NCBI GenBank assembly: GCA_019894875.1
Contig: JAGXNR010000012.1
Location: forward strand, 1 to 52,298
Reading direction: 5' to 3'
DNA length: 52,298 nucleotides
Source: Promethearchaeota archaeon
GTDB taxonomy: Archaea; Asgardarchaeota; Lokiarchaeia; Sigynarchaeales; SOKP01
Of this stretch, positions 1-8,865 are shown piece after piece. The notes under the pieces were generated by a model that made no database searches, was not told where the DNA came from, and worked only from the letters and a program-made list of their open reading frames with translations. The position numbers and the translations under genes were made by a program. Position 1 is the first letter of the stretch. Each line of letters opens with the position of its first letter.

Positions 1-75
1 AAACTGATTAATGTCTCTGAGTTTACTGAAACAAAAGAATTAATAGAAAAAGAATTTCAAATATTCCTCTCTTAA
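1..75 (+). CDS. 3' end of an unidentified CDS (partial)
   Basis: An open frame enters from the left edge and ends in TAA at 73-75, giving 24 residues rich in Glu, Lys and Ile. The composition is like the neighbouring genes and there is no stop before the end, but the piece is too short to identify. It could also be chance. Confidence 0.35.
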   Translation, partial: KLINVSEFTETKELIEKEFQIFLS

Positions 76-220
76 AATTTATTATAAAGAGCATTAATTA
101 GGTTTTCTCTTCGAATAATCCATCTCTAAATTTGGACTATGAAAATTTTTAATACTTCTAAAATAAATTACTCATAAAATAAAGAACTAAATTTAATAGT
201 AGTAATATGGTGTTTATAAA

Positions 221-811
221 ATGTCATTAAAATTTTGTCCTAAATGTGGGAACGAATTAGAATCAGGATCATCTTTTTGCGATTCGTGTGGAGCGGATTT
301 AGGAACTAAAACAGAAACTCCTGCTGCAATCTCTCCTGGTGTAACAACAACTCAAGAACCGAAAGTAAAACCTGAAACAGTATATTATCCAGACTTTTTA
401 AAACGAGTTATCGCATTAATATTTGATAGTATTATAATTGGTTTGATTGGTTCTGCTTTTACTTGGATTTTGATTAATCCGTCGTTCCCGGTGAATTTCT
501 TCGATCCTTTTGGAAGATGGTGGTTTACTTTCCCCTTTGATTGGCTCATTGGATTTTTATACCATTGGGGAATGGAGGCGCATAATAATGGTCAAACATT
601 AGGTAAAATGGCACTAAATCTTAGAACTGTTGATGAAAAAACTCTTGGACAAGCTAGTTCGAGTAATTTAGCATTAAACAATCTTTTCAAGAGTTCACCA
701 TTTCTAATTTTAGATGTTATTATTGGTATGGTAAAAAATTCCGGTGATCCTAAGAAAAGATATAGAATCATGCAAAATGTCTCAGAAACAGTAGTAATCT
801 TTAGTAAATAG
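221..811 (+). CDS. zinc-ribbon RDD-family membrane protein
   Basis: Residues 6-24 form a zinc ribbon with two CxxC pairs (CPKC and CDSC). A Pro/Thr-rich linker follows, then an RDD-type membrane domain from about residue 57. The first membrane segment lies near 63-85 and is preceded by the RDD-like FLKRVIALIFD stretch. The later GQTLGKMALNLRTVD stretch is the usual family signature. RDD proteins are small polytopic membrane proteins, some implicated in ion or solute transport, and the substrate here is unknown. A cytosolic zinc ribbon joined to a membrane domain is common in Asgard archaea. The gene stands alone and is followed by a T-tract. Confidence 0.8.
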   Translation: MSLKFCPKCGNELESGSSFCDSCGADLGTKTETPAAISPGVTTTQEPKVKPETVYYPDFLKRVIALIFDSIIIGLIGSAFTWILINPSFPVNFFDPFGRWWFTFPFDWLIGFLYHWGMEAHNNGQTLGKMALNLRTVDEKTLGQASSSNLALNNLFKSSPFLILDVIIGMVKNSGDPKKRYRIMQNVSETVVIFSK

Positions 812-822
812 AATAGTCGTTA

Positions 823-850
823 ATTTTATTTACTCTTTTTTTTCTCATTT
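823..850 (+). terminator. oligo-T terminator after the RDD gene
   Basis: A T-rich stretch with nine consecutive T (835-843) begins about 12 nt after the RDD stop codon. Archaeal transcription commonly ends at such T-tracts without a hairpin. Assigned by position and composition only. Confidence 0.4.
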
Positions 851-904
851 AATTATGTATTCAGAAATCTGTTAATTCCTAAATATTTATAAAGGTGAAT
901 TTAT

Positions 905-1126
905 ATGAATACCCTCAGTATGCAAGTATATCAAGATAATGAATGGGCTCGTGATTGGGAAATCATCGTGAAAATATTTGAAACTATAGACAAATTGAAA
1001 TCGCAATTTAAACAATTAGATGTTACTTATCTACGTGAGATCCAACAGAACATTTTAATTTTAAACCTTGAAAAATATGCCTTCTCTTTACAAAATTATA
1101 TTATTCAGAAATATTCACGAGATTGA
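905..1126 (+). CDS. small protein of unknown function
   Basis: A 73-residue, probably all-helical protein (WARDWEIIVKIFETIDKLK...) with no recognised domain. An AAAGGTGA Shine-Dalgarno-like motif lies about 9 nt before the ATG, which supports translation. Charged and hydrophobic residues alternate as in amphipathic helices, and no Cys cluster or membrane segment is seen. It may be a lineage-specific protein. Confidence 0.55.
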   Translation: MNTLSMQVYQDNEWARDWEIIVKIFETIDKLKSQFKQLDVTYLREIQQNILILNLEKYAFSLQNYIIQKYSRD

Positions 1127-1155
1127 TTCATCGGATGAAATCAAATAGGAACACT

Positions 1156-1854
1156 TTAGTCTAATTTCAAATTGAAAAGTTTTGTAAAATCTACTTTTAA
1201 CATTAGATAGACTGTAATAACCGTGAAATATAAAGTGGCTATACTAAAAATCCAATTTTCCCCACCGATAAGCTGACAAATATTGAATACATTATAAGCG
1301 AAGATGAGCATTAATCCCAATTTTCCTAACCAAACAAAAAGTATGGTTTTTTTTGCATTATACTTAATTATCCCTAAAGGAACTGTTATCATATCATCGT
1401 TTAATGGAGTAAATCCGAAAAGAAAGATGAGAATGGGTGCTAATTTTGAATGGTCAATTAGATATTGTTGATAATTCTTTAATTTTTCTAATCTATTATC
1501 TGAAATTAGTTCAGCAGCACCTCTACCAATCATATAACCTCCCATTTCACCAACTAAACAACCCAGGGATGCAATAAAACCTACTATAAGTGGAATAAAG
1601 AAGTTTATTTGAAGAAAAGGTAGTGAAGAAAAACAAACCACAAAAGTATAAGGAGTAGGAACGGGAAGCAGATTTCCTATAAAACAAACCCAAAAAGTTA
1701 TAAGAAGTCCTGTTCCTAAGGTTTGGAAAGGTGGATAATTTGATATGTTTTCAATAGCTTGACGGTGAGAACTATTGATTGCGAGATCAACTGAAAGAGC
1801 AGTGATAATTATTATTAGAATTAAGAAAATAATATCTGCTATCTTTAGTTTCAA
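1156..1854 (-). CDS. DedA/VTT-like integral membrane protein
   Basis: A 232-residue polytopic protein with hydrophobic segments at about 7-27, 48-67, 72-98, 140-158, 166-190 and 200-222. The central EMGGYMIGRGAAE stretch resembles the re-entrant Gly-rich motif of VTT/DedA (SNARE-associated) proteins. The FGFTPLNDDMITVPLG stretch matches the second conserved DedA block. Such proteins are linked to lipid scrambling or small-molecule export. A small multidrug export family member is an alternative. No operon partner is evident. Confidence 0.6.
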   Translation of the reverse strand: MKLKIADIIFLILIIIITALSVDLAINSSHRQAIENISNYPPFQTLGTGLLITFWVCFIGNLLPVPTPYTFVVCFSSLPFLQINFFIPLIVGFIASLGCLVGEMGGYMIGRGAAELISDNRLEKLKNYQQYLIDHSKLAPILIFLFGFTPLNDDMITVPLGIIKYNAKKTILFVWLGKLGLMLIFAYNVFNICQLIGGENWIFSIATLYFTVITVYLMLKVDFTKLFNLKLD

Positions 1855-1929
1855 AGTAAAAGCAAAATTTTAATTTAATTAATTTAGATAAAAAGCTCTG
1901 AATTTTATAGTTATTTATTCAAATCTTTA

Positions 1930-2085
1930 TTAAAAAGGTGAAGAGATTACGATAATTGCTACACCAATAATAATACTAAGGATTAGTAATGATATAATAA
2001 TTACTCCAAGGCTCACTTTTCTCTTTCGCCTTTTACTTATTTTTGTTCGTGAGTTCTGAGGTGTTCTGTATTTCGCTCGACTCAT
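1930..2085 (-). CDS. small basic single-pass membrane protein (51 aa)
   Basis: The frame starts at ATG 2085 and ends in TAA at 1932-1930. The first 25 residues are very basic (KISKRRKRK). About 24 hydrophobic residues follow (LGVIIISLLILSIIIGVAII), then a short tail. This is the topology of a tail-anchored protein with a cytosolic basic head. A Sec61-beta-like role was considered because of size and shape, but the usual Sec61-beta motifs are not visible. Confidence 0.5.
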   Translation of the reverse strand: MSRAKYRTPQNSRTKISKRRKRKVSLGVIIISLLILSIIIGVAIIVISSPF

Positions 2086-2120
2086 TATTCTTTATGCTAA
2101 CCAAATGTTATTAATCAATA

Positions 2121-2804
2121 CTAATTATTACGATCATCTTTCTTTTGTAACAATTCAGTTAAAACAACATTATTGTAAGAGAATAGCATTCTAGGGATGT
2201 AATTTTCCGCTAAATATGATCCATCCTCAACATCTTCCTTTAGTGGGAAGAGTTGTTTTTCCTTAATAACAGAATCTAAGTAATTTCTGTTATATTCTTT
2301 ATAACCATATATTTTATTCTTCACTATTACCATTTTCCTCTCATAACCTTCGGGTACACCGGCTTTTTCTAAAATTAATAAAATTTTTTCTCTTGATAAG
2401 GATTTTAATAATTCTAGATCCTCCACAGTTCCCTCATAGGCAGGTCCTGTCTGTGCTTCGGAATAGTCCACCTCTTTTTCTAGACCAATCATTACTTTAA
2501 ATCCTATCGTTTCATTTCCTTCATCAACAGACGTTATTTTGAAAGCAATCCCATATCGATCTCTTATACTAGGTGCTATTTTTGCGGAAATAAATTTCAT
2601 TCGTGTAGTCGTATTATTTCCCTGCCAAATCCAAACTCTATATTGTTTTGGATCTATAAAAAGAAGGATAAAGTCTGAATCCAATAATTCATACAACGGA
2701 ATATCTCCTTCTAATTCTAATTCTTGATATTCACTTAATTCATCACTAAACTGAAATACTAAAAATTTTTCCTTCTCTTCTGGGATTGGCGCTTCATCTG
2801 ACAT
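2121..2804 (-). CDS. gelsolin-like domain protein
   Basis: A 227-residue protein. Residues about 36-110 follow the gelsolin-repeat pattern: SDFILLFID strand, then YRVWIWQG (the VyvWiGk-like core), a Thr/Asn turn, a helix with regularly spaced Ala/Ile, and a final strand near GFKVMIGLE. The remaining half is charged and unrecognised. Asgard archaea are known to encode gelsolin-domain proteins that bind their actins, so an actin-regulatory role is plausible but inferred. No signal peptide or membrane segment is present. Assignment is from pattern only. Confidence 0.55.
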   Translation of the reverse strand: MSDEAPIPEEKEKFLVFQFSDELSEYQELELEGDIPLYELLDSDFILLFIDPKQYRVWIWQGNNTTTRMKFISAKIAPSIRDRYGIAFKITSVDEGNETIGFKVMIGLEKEVDYSEAQTGPAYEGTVEDLELLKSLSREKILLILEKAGVPEGYERKMVIVKNKIYGYKEYNRNYLDSVIKEKQLFPLKEDVEDGSYLAENYIPRMLFSYNNVVLTELLQKKDDRNN

Positions 2805-2885
2805 TATATTGTTTTTTCGTATTCTGTTTATAATACTATATATTTTTTTTCTTATATTATTATCTTTACCTTATAGGTAGACTAA

Positions 2886-2970
2886 TGCGGGAAGGGAGAT
2901 TTGAACTCCCGAACTCCTTCGAGAATGGATTCTGAGTCCACCGCCTTAGACCAGACTTGGCAATTCCCGC
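2886..2970 (-). tRNA. tRNA-Leu (CAG)
   Basis: An 85-nt tRNA on the reverse strand. The acceptor stem is GCGGGAA / TTCCCGC with discriminator A. The anticodon stem GTGGA/TCCAT encloses loop CTCAGAA, giving anticodon CAG. The long variable arm and the T arm (GGGAGTTCAAATCTCCC) fit a class II tRNA-Leu. No intron is seen and CCA is not encoded. Confidence 0.93.
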
Positions 2971-2992
2971 AATGTTTTAACATATTATATCT

Positions 2993-3005
2993 CTTTTAAA
3001 TACTT
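2993..3005 (-). promoter_or_regulatory. TATA box upstream of tRNA-Leu
   Basis: The reverse strand reads AAGTATTTAAAAG about 25-30 nt before the tRNA 5' end. This matches an archaeal TATA box with an upstream purine-rich BRE-like sequence at the expected distance. Confidence 0.5.
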
Positions 3006-3090
3006 AACTTCTAATAAATTCAGTTGAAATCTGATTTTTCTTAATAAATTTTGGTAGAAATTAAAAATTGCTAATAACAAAGAATTTAGT

Positions 3091-5238
3091 CTAGTTTAAC
3101 TCTAATTTATCTTGACAGTAAGGGCAATGAAGTGGAAGTTCTTCATCGCAAGTTTCCAGTTCTTCGCTGCTCACTATATTCTTCCAACAAACCAATTTTT
3201 CACCTAATTTTACCATATCTCTGCCATGATGTTGGGGTATTATGTCTTTAGTCTCACAATTACTGCATACTATTAATTTGGATTCGCTTTCCAGTTGTTC
3301 TGTAGTAATTTCCTTGTATAAAAACTTATACTTGAAAATGGTAAGGCTGTTAACTAAAATTCCAAGAGATAACCCCATATCGCCTAATCCTACCGCAATC
3401 CACAGCGTCATAAAGCCAAGAACCGTCAGTATGGCGAAAGAAACCTTTACTATTATCGATGTCCAGATATTTTGTTTTATTTTTTTGTTTGTTTTTTTAG
3501 CTATATCAATATATGTGAGAATTTTCTTAAGGTCATCATTAATTACAATAACATCTGCAGTTTCGAGTGTGACATCTGTAGCAGAAGCACCTATCGCTAT
3601 TCCCAAGTCCGAAAGAGCTAAAGCAGGAGCATCATTTATTCCGTCACCGACCATCGCTACGCCCTTATATTGGTCTTTAAGATTTTGGATCTCTTGGAGC
3701 TTTTGATCTGGTAAATGTTGACCATATGCCCGATCTATATCCAAACAAGCCCCAATTGAATTACAAACTCTTTGATTATCACCAGATATTAAAACCGTTT
3801 CATACCCTCTTTTTTTTAATCCATTTATTAGAATTGGTGCTGAAACCCGTAGTACGTCTCGAATTGAAATTATACCTAATATATTCTGTGTATTTCCTAA
3901 TAGTATAGGGATTGTCCCTGAACTTTCAATTTCTATAATATCATCGATAGGGAGCTCGTATTTCAAATCTTCAATGAAATTTTGATTTCCAACATAAAAA
4001 AATTCACCGTTTATTTTTCCTTTAATACCCCGTCCTTTAATCACTTCAAAATCATCAACGCTTTGAAAAGGTAGTTCCATTTTCTTTGCTTGCTTAACGA
4101 TAGTTTTCCCAATCGGATGTTCTGAAAGAGCTTCTAAACTAGCTGCTATACTAATAACATCTGATTTAGAAGCACCATTATATGAAAAAATCTCAAATAT
4201 CTTTAATTTACCTTCAGTGAGCGTACCAGTTTTGTCAAATGCGAATACTTCAATGTCTTGGATTTTTTCAATAAACTTATTCCCCTTAACTAGAATCCCT
4301 TCCGTTGCAAGTTTTGTCAATGATGCTATGTTTGCCAAAGGAGTCGATAATGTTAAAGCACAAGGACAAGACACAACCAGTAAAACTAATCCACGATAAA
4401 ACCAATCATAGAAGTTTAAATTAAATAAGAGAGGTATAACCATCACAAAGATAGAGGAAAAAATGATGATTGGTGTGTAATATTTCGCAAATTTCTCAAT
4501 AAACCTTTCATGCTCACTCTTATTTTGTTGTGCAATTTTAACACTTTCAGCGATCTGAGCTACAATTGTGTTTTTACTTTCACGAATGACTTCAATATCC
4601 ACGAAACTATCAGAGTTCATGCTTGCAGCAAAAACCTCTTTCCCCTCATTTTTGAAAACAGGCATTGATTCCCCAGTAACTGCACTTTCATCAAAGTAAG
4701 AACCCCCCTTAACAACTATACCATCTAAAGGGACTTTCATCCCTGGTTTTATTCCGATAATATTCCCGTTTCTTATTTCCTTAGAAGGAACGTTCTCATA
4801 ACCACTTTCAGTTTTTAGCAAGGCTTCATCTGGGGCTAACTCAAGTAATTCTTTAATCGCATTTCTTGATTTATCTGCGGTTAGTTCTTCCAATCTCTCT
4901 GCTATTGCATATAGAAGTATAGCAGTTGCCCCTTCCTGTCCATGTAGGATAAAAAAGGAGGCAACACCCGCAATTAACATCAATAGATTTGCTGTAATTC
5001 TCTTATTCTTAACATCTTCAATTGCTTCTTTCACTACCCCTGAACTAGATAGAAGTATTGAAACAATCGCTAAGATCTGATCAACTATATTCATTTCAAA
5101 GGCTACTTCTATAAAAATTGAAAATAATAGTATTATCCCTGCGGGTATTATGAAATACCAAAAGTGTTCTTCAAAAAAAGATTCTTCCTCAAACTCTTCA
5201 TCTAATCCCTCACATACTGCACTCGAACATTCTATCAT
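3091..5238 (-). CDS. P1B-type heavy-metal ATPase, probably Zn/Cd
   Basis: A 715-residue metal-exporting ATPase. It shows TGES (188-191, actuator), the CPC metal motif in membrane helix (291-293), DKTGT with the phosphorylated Asp335, SEHPIGK (nucleotide-domain HP motif) and GDGINDAPA (hinge). The last membrane region contains DMG, consistent with the Asp-x-Gly of Zn/Cd/Pb pumps rather than Cu pumps. The usual N-terminal HMA domain is absent; an acidic start (MIECSSAVCEGLDEEFEEE) replaces it. The C terminus carries extra Cys/His: CSNC, QHH, C, C and CPYC, a zinc-ribbon-like tail that could sense metal. It stands alone in the same direction as the upstream FAD oxidase. Confidence 0.9.
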   Translation of the reverse strand: MIECSSAVCEGLDEEFEEESFFEEHFWYFIIPAGIILLFSIFIEVAFEMNIVDQILAIVSILLSSSGVVKEAIEDVKNKRITANLLMLIAGVASFFILHGQEGATAILLYAIAERLEELTADKSRNAIKELLELAPDEALLKTESGYENVPSKEIRNGNIIGIKPGMKVPLDGIVVKGGSYFDESAVTGESMPVFKNEGKEVFAASMNSDSFVDIEVIRESKNTIVAQIAESVKIAQQNKSEHERFIEKFAKYYTPIIIFSSIFVMVIPLLFNLNFYDWFYRGLVLLVVSCPCALTLSTPLANIASLTKLATEGILVKGNKFIEKIQDIEVFAFDKTGTLTEGKLKIFEIFSYNGASKSDVISIAASLEALSEHPIGKTIVKQAKKMELPFQSVDDFEVIKGRGIKGKINGEFFYVGNQNFIEDLKYELPIDDIIEIESSGTIPILLGNTQNILGIISIRDVLRVSAPILINGLKKRGYETVLISGDNQRVCNSIGACLDIDRAYGQHLPDQKLQEIQNLKDQYKGVAMVGDGINDAPALALSDLGIAIGASATDVTLETADVIVINDDLKKILTYIDIAKKTNKKIKQNIWTSIIVKVSFAILTVLGFMTLWIAVGLGDMGLSLGILVNSLTIFKYKFLYKEITTEQLESESKLIVCSNCETKDIIPQHHGRDMVKLGEKLVCWKNIVSSEELETCDEELPLHCPYCQDKLELN

Positions 5239-5436
5239 AGAAAGTATTTCTCACCTAATTATATGTTATATCTCCTCACATTAGAACTTAACATTTATGT
5301 GTTATAAAAGCAAAAATTAATGATTGATATCTATTAAGGAGATTTCAAAATTTTTTTTATTTTCTATAGATACTTTGTCAAAATTTATGTGGAGGTTGTT
5401 TAACGCAAGAAATTTAGCAATTTTTATTAATTTTCA

Positions 5437-7083
5437 TTATTCCTCTTCCATTTTAAAACTAATAATATTACCACAGTTTAAAATTAAAGATGGATCTAAA
5501 GTCCTCTTAAGTAGACGCATTTCATCAAGCTCTTTATGACTGTACATTATTTTTAAGTACTCCTTTTTAATTTTCCCAATACCATGTTCTGCAGATATAC
5601 TCCCACCATATTCTACTGCTTTTGTTGCGAATTTTTCGTAGATTTTTTCCCCTAATCGGAATTCTTCCATATTTTTTGGGAGAATATTGACATGTACATG
5701 ATAATCTCCAATATGACCATAAATTACATAATCTAAATTTGCGTTTTGTAAGATGGAATGATAATATTTCATCATATTTCTGAAGTTTATTTGAGGAACA
5801 CTCATATCAGTTCCTAATTTATGGAATTCCGGGAATTTTTGTTTGCGTTGAGCAATTATTGCATTTACATTTTCAGGTAATGCATGCCTAAACTGTTTAA
5901 AACGAGTATGATCCTGATCTTCATAACCTGACCACCCATTTGATAAATCTGCATTACAATTTTCTGCAATGCTGGATAGTTCACTAATAATTTTTTCTAA
6001 TTTATCTTCCATATAAGGAAAATCAAAAAAAATTACTGATTGAGCATCTTTTGGTATTTGAGGTATTTTTAATGAATCGGGATCTCTCACTTGAATCTTT
6101 CTCAACAGATCTAGAGCTTGATTCGAAAAAAATTCTATGTAATCTGTAGAAATTAGTAAATTATTTCTTATCATATCAGCAAAATTTAAGGCGTCCTCTT
6201 CAGCTTTAAAGAACAATACATTGGAAATTAACTGATGCTTTTCAATAATCCATATATCAATTTGTGTAACAATTCCTAAAATCCCCTCACTTCCAATGAA
6301 TAAATCAATTAAATCCATGCTTGGTTTAGAATAAATTCCTGCGGCATTTTTTACTGAAGTGTTGAAGATATAATTTGGAATCCTAAATTTTAGTTGAGTT
6401 CCATCTGTATGATTTATGATAAAATAACTATTATCTGAAGCAAAAAATTTACCACGTTGAATATCTAAAATTTCACCAGAGGATAATACAACTCTTAATC
6501 CCTTAATCCAGTCTCTGGTGGGCCCATACTTCAAAGTTCTAGCTCCTGATGCATTTGTTGCCACAGTTCCACCAATACTTGCTGACATCTCCGTTGGATC
6601 AACAGGATAATGAAACAATTTATTTTCTTTATTATATTTTTTCTTAACATCCGGAGTTAATTCCGTAATGTTTTCAAATTCCTTATTCATTAATTTATCA
6701 TTTAATTCCTGTAAAGTAATTCCTGGTTCCACACGAATGAAATACATACCCTTATCTTCATCAAAACCTAACCCAATAATTTTATTCATCTTCTCAATAG
6801 ATATTATTGAGCCTGATGAAGGAACACTTGCACCAACAATTCCAGTCCGTGCTGCACTTATATGAGTCTGAATTTTAGAATCCCGTACAAATTTCAATAT
6901 TGATCCAATTTCTCCTTCAGATTTGGGAAAAAACAACCAATCAGCCTCCCCTTTTAATTTGCTCTCATCCATAAGGTAAATTGGAAAATCTTCTAAAATT
7001 CGTGTTTTCCCGTGAATAGAACGGATTTTATCAAAAGAGATCTCTTCGTTTATTTTTTCTGAGGTAATTATATGACTAATCAC
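5437..7083 (-). CDS. GlcD/D-lactate dehydrogenase-type FAD-binding oxidoreductase
   Basis: A 548-residue protein with an N-terminal PCMH-type FAD domain. Visible motifs are AARTGIVGASVPSSGSI, then DPTEMSASIGGTVATNASGA binding the FAD pyrophosphate, and GSEGILGIVTQI. The C-terminal half has the FAD-oxidase cap features YGHIGDYHVHVNI and SAEHGIGK. These are typical of enzymes oxidising 2-hydroxyacids such as glycolate or D-lactate, with electrons passed to a separate acceptor. No Fe-S subunit gene (GlcF-like) is adjacent. Substrate is not deducible. Confidence 0.85.
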   Translation of the reverse strand: MISHIITSEKINEEISFDKIRSIHGKTRILEDFPIYLMDESKLKGEADWLFFPKSEGEIGSILKFVRDSKIQTHISAARTGIVGASVPSSGSIISIEKMNKIIGLGFDEDKGMYFIRVEPGITLQELNDKLMNKEFENITELTPDVKKKYNKENKLFHYPVDPTEMSASIGGTVATNASGARTLKYGPTRDWIKGLRVVLSSGEILDIQRGKFFASDNSYFIINHTDGTQLKFRIPNYIFNTSVKNAAGIYSKPSMDLIDLFIGSEGILGIVTQIDIWIIEKHQLISNVLFFKAEEDALNFADMIRNNLLISTDYIEFFSNQALDLLRKIQVRDPDSLKIPQIPKDAQSVIFFDFPYMEDKLEKIISELSSIAENCNADLSNGWSGYEDQDHTRFKQFRHALPENVNAIIAQRKQKFPEFHKLGTDMSVPQINFRNMMKYYHSILQNANLDYVIYGHIGDYHVHVNILPKNMEEFRLGEKIYEKFATKAVEYGGSISAEHGIGKIKKEYLKIMYSHKELDEMRLLKRTLDPSLILNCGNIISFKMEEE

Positions 7084-7199
7084 TGGTTTAATTCTCTTTA
7101 ATGTGGTTAAAATCTGAAGATTCTATAGTAGAATAAATATATATTGAGAAAAAAGGTTTAAGGTTTTATTCACATTATGGGTGTAATTAGTGTTAAGAT

Positions 7200-8111
7200 T
7201 CATTTAATAACATACACTAATTTTTCTCCTTCTTGTTCTTCAAGATTCAATTCTCTTCTAACAGCATTTCTAATCAAATATCCCCCAACATGAAGAATAG
7301 AATCTTTTAGTATAGAATCCTGATCCATAGAAGCATTACATGGATATGAATGGTGCGCTTTACTTATTTTTTCATTCAATGACGTACCTCCACTCTTACC
7401 ATTCTTAAAATATTTAGATTTTAATTGTTGGCATACATAATAACTTGAACCGCAAGGAGCAGATTGTAAAACACATGTATCTTCTATCGATTCACCATCT
7501 TTACTCAATAATAACGAAACAATAGGTTCTCCTATTTTGAAATAATCTATAAATTCATAAATATAATTATGATCTTTTGTAAGATTGAAACCAACCTTAT
7601 TATACTCATTATATTGCTTACTCAGAGCACAAAATGGTTTTGGAAAAGCTGCTTGAATGTTATTCCTTTCAAATTCTTTTAGCACTTGAGCTTGTAATCC
7701 TGCAGGTGCCCATTTTGGATTCTCAATGGGAACGATAACTGCTTTTACATTTTTATCTTTTAAATAATCAGGAAGCCCAGATAATAAATCTTGATGTATT
7801 CCTACAACTATCACAAAATCTACAGAAGGTAGATTTTTGGGAAGGTATTCCTCTGGTTCTTCTATGAAGTCGGGGATATTCTCACCAATTTTCTCATAGA
7901 AGTAGATGGTATTGGAAAAACTCTTTAAATGTTCACGACATTTATCACATTTTACATTTTGTTCTAATACTTCACATGCTTTACAAAACTCATCGTTGTT
8001 TATGAGATTTCCCACAAACTTCTGAGTTAACATCTCTGTCTCAGGAGACGTTCCGTAAAACACCCCTAATTTATAATTTTTGGCACTCATCATTAGACCG
8101 AAGTAAATCAA
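7200..8111 (-). CDS. DUF166 family protein
   Basis: The C-terminal half carries the DUF166 pattern: CVLQSAPCGSSYYV, then KAHHSYPCNASM and HVGGYLIRNA. The N-terminal half contains Cys pairs (CKACEVL, CDKC) and a SVDFVIVVGIHQDLL region. DUF166 occurs mainly in methanogens and other archaea and has been annotated loosely as thymidylate-synthase-like; its reaction is unknown. Three early Met codons occur, and MSAKNYKLG at 8090 is the likelier start because it abuts the conserved KLGVFYG strand. Confidence 0.75.
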   Translation of the reverse strand: MIYFGLMMSAKNYKLGVFYGTSPETEMLTQKFVGNLINNDEFCKACEVLEQNVKCDKCREHLKSFSNTIYFYEKIGENIPDFIEEPEEYLPKNLPSVDFVIVVGIHQDLLSGLPDYLKDKNVKAVIVPIENPKWAPAGLQAQVLKEFERNNIQAAFPKPFCALSKQYNEYNKVGFNLTKDHNYIYEFIDYFKIGEPIVSLLLSKDGESIEDTCVLQSAPCGSSYYVCQQLKSKYFKNGKSGGTSLNEKISKAHHSYPCNASMDQDSILKDSILHVGGYLIRNAVRRELNLEEQEGEKLVYVIK

Positions 8112-8190
8112 TGCTTTTATCTGTATTTTTAATAATTTATAAAATTATTAAATCTAATTGTGAACATGTTCATGAAGAAAATCCGTATAA

Positions 8191-8646
8191 CTAATCTTCA
8201 TATATAGCCATAGTACTCCTGCTTTCTCTTACTTTCACTTTGATTTTTTTATCCTTATATATGTCTTTTAGTTTGTTATGGATATATTTTGCTAAAAGTT
8301 CACTCGTAGTTGCTGGTAGAGGAAGAAATAATACATCACTGCGGGGGAAAACGTATCTTTTATTAGAAGCAATAATTTCAATAGATTCCTTCTCATCTTG
8401 GATTTGTAAATCTGTTGATTCTGTTGGAATTAATATGTAGTGATTCATAGGTTCAACTATTGATGCTAATTTTTCCTTAAGTTCAAGAAAATCTACAACA
8501 AAATAATTTTCATCTAAATGGTGACTTATTTCAACAGAAACATAATAATTATGACCGTGAAGCCTTGAGCATTGTCTCGGTTCTTTTAAAAAGTGGCAAG
8601 CGCTAAATTTAATACTTGATGAGTTTAAAACAACTCTAAAACTCAA
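8191..8646 (-). CDS. queD: 6-pyruvoyl-tetrahydropterin synthase / QueD family
   Basis: A 151-residue T-fold enzyme. Zinc-binding His residues lie in FSACHF and in LHGHNY. The CSRLHGH context supplies the catalytic Cys of QueD/PTPS enzymes. VVDFLELK and MNHYIL are the following conserved blocks, and the C-terminal KVRESRSTMAIYED supplies the substrate-anchoring Glu region. QueD converts dihydroneopterin triphosphate to 6-carboxy-tetrahydropterin, an early step to preQ0 and, in archaea, archaeosine. It is divergent from the SDR-QueC gene 220 bp away, supporting this pathway over biopterin synthesis. Confidence 0.82.
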   Translation of the reverse strand: MSFRVVLNSSSIKFSACHFLKEPRQCSRLHGHNYYVSVEISHHLDENYFVVDFLELKEKLASIVEPMNHYILIPTESTDLQIQDEKESIEIIASNKRYVFPRSDVLFLPLPATTSELLAKYIHNKLKDIYKDKKIKVKVRESRSTMAIYED

Positions 8647-8865
8647 AAATTATCGACCTAGATTTTATTTTTTTCTATTATTATTTTTGATTAGTAAATT
8701 CTCTTCTCCATTTTTATATTTTGTGTATTAGATCAATAAATATGAAAGTGTTGTTGAGTACAGTAAATCAAATAATGTAAAAATTAAAAATTCAATAAAA
8801 AATAACCAATATTTTAAAAAAGATATGATTGCTACTTCTTATAACAAATTTGAGATGGTTAAATT

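Noticed and set aside
1930..2085. Sec61-beta assignment
   Set aside because: Size and topology fit, but the Gly-rich and conserved N-terminal Sec61-beta features are not visible.
3017..3041. Fifth copy of the dispersed repeat
   Set aside because: Shares only AAATTCAG and CTGATTTTTC with extra bases between; too weak in AT-rich sequence.
3242..4399. Forward-strand ORFs inside the P-type ATPase gene
   Set aside because: Antisense shadows of conserved ATPase motifs; no ribosome-binding sites.
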